DNA of 64,000 nucleotides from assembly GCA_002633005.1 (NCBI GenBank), contig NMRA01000096.1, positions 188,001-252,000 on the forward strand, given 5' to 3'. The notes beneath the pieces are model-generated. The model did no database searches and was not told the origin of the DNA. It saw nothing but the letters and a program-made list of their open reading frames with translations. Both the position numbers and the translations under genes were made by a program. The stretch is from Phoronis australis. Its lineage: Eukaryota; Phoronida; Phoronidae. Positions 11,555 through 64,000 of this stretch are shown here, piece by piece; positions within the stretch are counted from its first letter, which is position 1, and each line of letters starts with the position of its first letter.

Positions 11555-12654
11555 TTACACGATCAGGTGATCAATTAAATCTGGATTCCATGAGGAACTT
11601 TAATAATTGATTGGTTGTAGGCTGCATTGATTTTCTTAAGAAGCAAGAGGAAACATTCGGTAGAATGCAGAAGCGTCTTTGGCTTGACCCAATTTCTAAT
11701 TCTGGTGTTAAAGGCTGGACGAGTTGACAGGGACGGAACACAATTTCTTTCATGTATGGAATTTTGAAACTGTATCTTTTGTGTGAATGTTTGAATCTCC
11801 ATCTGTATAACAGTGACAGTTTGACGACATGGGTGTCATAAAGTGTTTATAAAAAGTGCTAGGAAATATCCAAGCACATGGAAGCTACCCAAGAATGCAG
11901 ACAGCTGTCCACCAGCTAACCTGTGTCCATCTAGCGACATGTCGTAGGTCATCCTGTTGCTGCTGTATCGAAAAGTGGCTTGTTTTGTTCTTGTGAAAAA
12001 GGTTTGTCTTTCATAGTTTGACAACCATTGTTCTTTATTTTCTGAAGTCCAATTGCACAGTGTGTCTGTTACGACACACGGAAATTTTTGATACGTTTTC
12101 TATTAAAGTTGTTGGACCCGATTTTGGCAAATAAGATGGTTAAAATTCAAATTGAACGAAATTATGTGTTTTACAATAACGTCAAAACAAATCACGATCT
12201 TTGTCCGTGCAGTCTCTAAAAATAAGCATGGAACACATAAACAGTCTGAACATTGCCAATCAAATGCCAATGATTTCAGTGTGTGAAAACTGGTAAAATC
12301 CTATCCAGTTGCAATTCCTAAACTTCAAAACAAATTCAAAACTGTAAAAAATCGAGGACTCAGTAACACTGAGAAGATTTGAAAATAGTGTTAAATTGTG
12401 CATTTTATATTTTTGGAATACAGCTTTTGTTTTGCATTTTCATCACGCAATTAGTTTGAAAACCATCTGAATAATTAATTTTCTGTGTAACTTATGAAAC
12501 ATCCCTTGATTGTGAAGCTATTGAAAACGTTGAGGCTATTCTGACTGGATGTCATAGACATTGTACGTTCCCAGGCAATACACCATTTCACAACCATTAA
12601 AATGTATTGAATATTGGGACAATTTTATTTACTGTAGTCATAAACAATATTGTG

Positions 12655-12990
12655 CTGCGTTCAGATGGGGAGTTATCCCAGTGTAATGTCCCCATAATGA
12701 TACGATGCAAGTGATCATGTGGACAAAATTACCGTAATGCAACTTGACACAAATGGGATAACCTACCCCACCTCTTCCTGGTTGGGCAAGTTGTTTCTGA
12801 CCAAGTTCCCCCTCAGCACAAATGCCCGTGTGTACTACAGTGGTATTCATCTCCAGCGGAATACAACGTGGCAACTGTTGCGCACCCAATTTATGTGTGA
12901 CCATGGCTGCACACCACAACTGCAGCTGATGCACCACTAAATTAGGCTCGCACTTGATGCAATAACTGCTGCGTGTTGAATACACCATGC
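12655..12990. mobile_element. MITE family A-like degraded copy
   Basis: Shares scattered family-A words such as TGCAACTTG, CAAGTTGTTTCTGACCAAGT, GGCAACT and the GTGTGT/CACAAATG ends. Boundaries are uncertain and the inverted termini are degraded. Confidence 0.4.
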
Positions 12991-13455
12991 CAATGTGGTA
13001 TCATGTGCGACTAACATGCGACTACCATAAAGCAGAAGTAGTCATCAGCTACATGCTTGCTCGGCTTACATTAGGTTATACCAGTTTGCTCGCGTGATGT
13101 ATGTGCAGACTTTCTTACCTGATTGTTTGCCTCGACTGTGGTGGCATGATGTTTTTCATGCAAACACCCCACTCATCTGGGGTAAGTAGCTCCTGTAAGT
13201 CCTGGGTCATCTGCCTATGAGGACACAGCTTCGTTGTGAGTTTTGAACTACATACCAACATTTTTGAGTGAATAATGTGAGTATGTTATGCATAGTGATG
13301 TAATCTGAATTGTCAGAGAACTGATAGTTGTTTAGAGATGTACATTCTCTGAGTGTTGCTAGTTACGTAAGAGTATCTCAATTCCCATTACAGACATCAA
13401 TTGTAATTCCTATTGCTGGACAATAACAGTATGGTGCTGACTGACGTCGCGGCAA

Positions 13456-13468
13456 CACGGTAACCGTG
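13456..13468. promoter_or_regulatory. 13-bp palindrome just upstream of the MRCK start codon
   Basis: CACGGTAACCGTG has 6-bp arms around one central base and ends 4 bp before the ATG at 13473. It could form a small hairpin in the 5' UTR or be a dimeric factor site. Chance occurrence is possible. Confidence 0.35.
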
Positions 13469-13472
13469 GATT

Positions 13473-64000
<50,528 letters not shown>

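Larger units (their letters stand above)
8785..13472. promoter_or_regulatory. Divergent intergenic region between the TXNDC16-like and MRCK genes
   Basis: Separates the two start codons, so the promoters and 5' UTRs of both genes should lie here unless further non-coding exons exist. No TATA box can be assigned with confidence. TGACGTCG (13443-13450, CRE-like) and CACGGTAACCGTG (13456-13468) lie just before the MRCK ATG. Transposon remnants occur at 11221-11554 and about 12655-12990. A 121-residue open frame at 9634-9999 (plus) resembles nothing known to me. Confidence 0.5.

Overview
The window is animal nuclear DNA: AT-rich, intron-dense, with GT-AG introns and many short non-autonomous transposon remnants. 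It holds parts of two protein genes arranged head to head. No bacterial, organellar, viral or CRISPR features were seen. The species cannot be fixed. Two places where a single N separates nearly identical ~0.9-1.0 kb copies suggest unmerged haplotypes of a highly heterozygous genome; a marine invertebrate such as a lancelet would fit, but that is inference.

Left part (positions 912-8784, minus strand): the 5' end of a TXNDC16/ERp90-like gene, an ER-luminal protein with thioredoxin-like folds. Its six small exons (68-169 nt) were found from splice sites, phase continuity and family resemblance. Together they give 201 residues: a signal peptide, the first thioredoxin-like segment and the start of the second. 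The rest of the gene lies to the left of the window.

Middle (8785-13472): a 4.7 kb divergent intergenic region that should hold both promoters, plus one or two transposon remnants.

Right part (13473-64000, plus strand): a single MRCK gene (myotonic dystrophy kinase-related CDC42-binding kinase; vertebrate CDC42BPA/CDC42BPB). Twenty-nine coding exons with consistent phases encode 1365 residues up to the window edge: N-terminal dimerisation segment, AGC kinase domain, kinase C-terminal extension, long coiled coil, C1 zinc finger, PH domain and the first part of the CNH (citron homology) domain. The rest of CNH and the expected CRIB motif lie beyond the right edge. Intron 1 is about 21.3 kb as assembled and about 19.4 kb if its two duplicated blocks are haplotype artefacts.

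Introns and the intergenic region contain several repeat families: (A) about 330-420 bp elements with terminal inverted repeats ending in AGAACAA; (B) about 225 bp elements with the inverted terminus GGTAAAATCTCACC; (C) a family around 19.6, 47.3 and 47.9 kb; (D) CAGGGCTTGGAAT-ended elements with exact 6-bp target duplications; (E) a GTAAAWATTCTTCAGTTTGG-ended family; (F) a family in 26.9, 27.9 and 58.3 kb; also a foldback element, a tRNA-derived SINE and minisatellites. I found no undescribed multi-gene system. The best leads are a possible in-frame alternative acceptor inside the PH domain, a duplicated splice donor at a coiled-coil exon, the 6-bp-TSD transposon family and the N-marked duplications.
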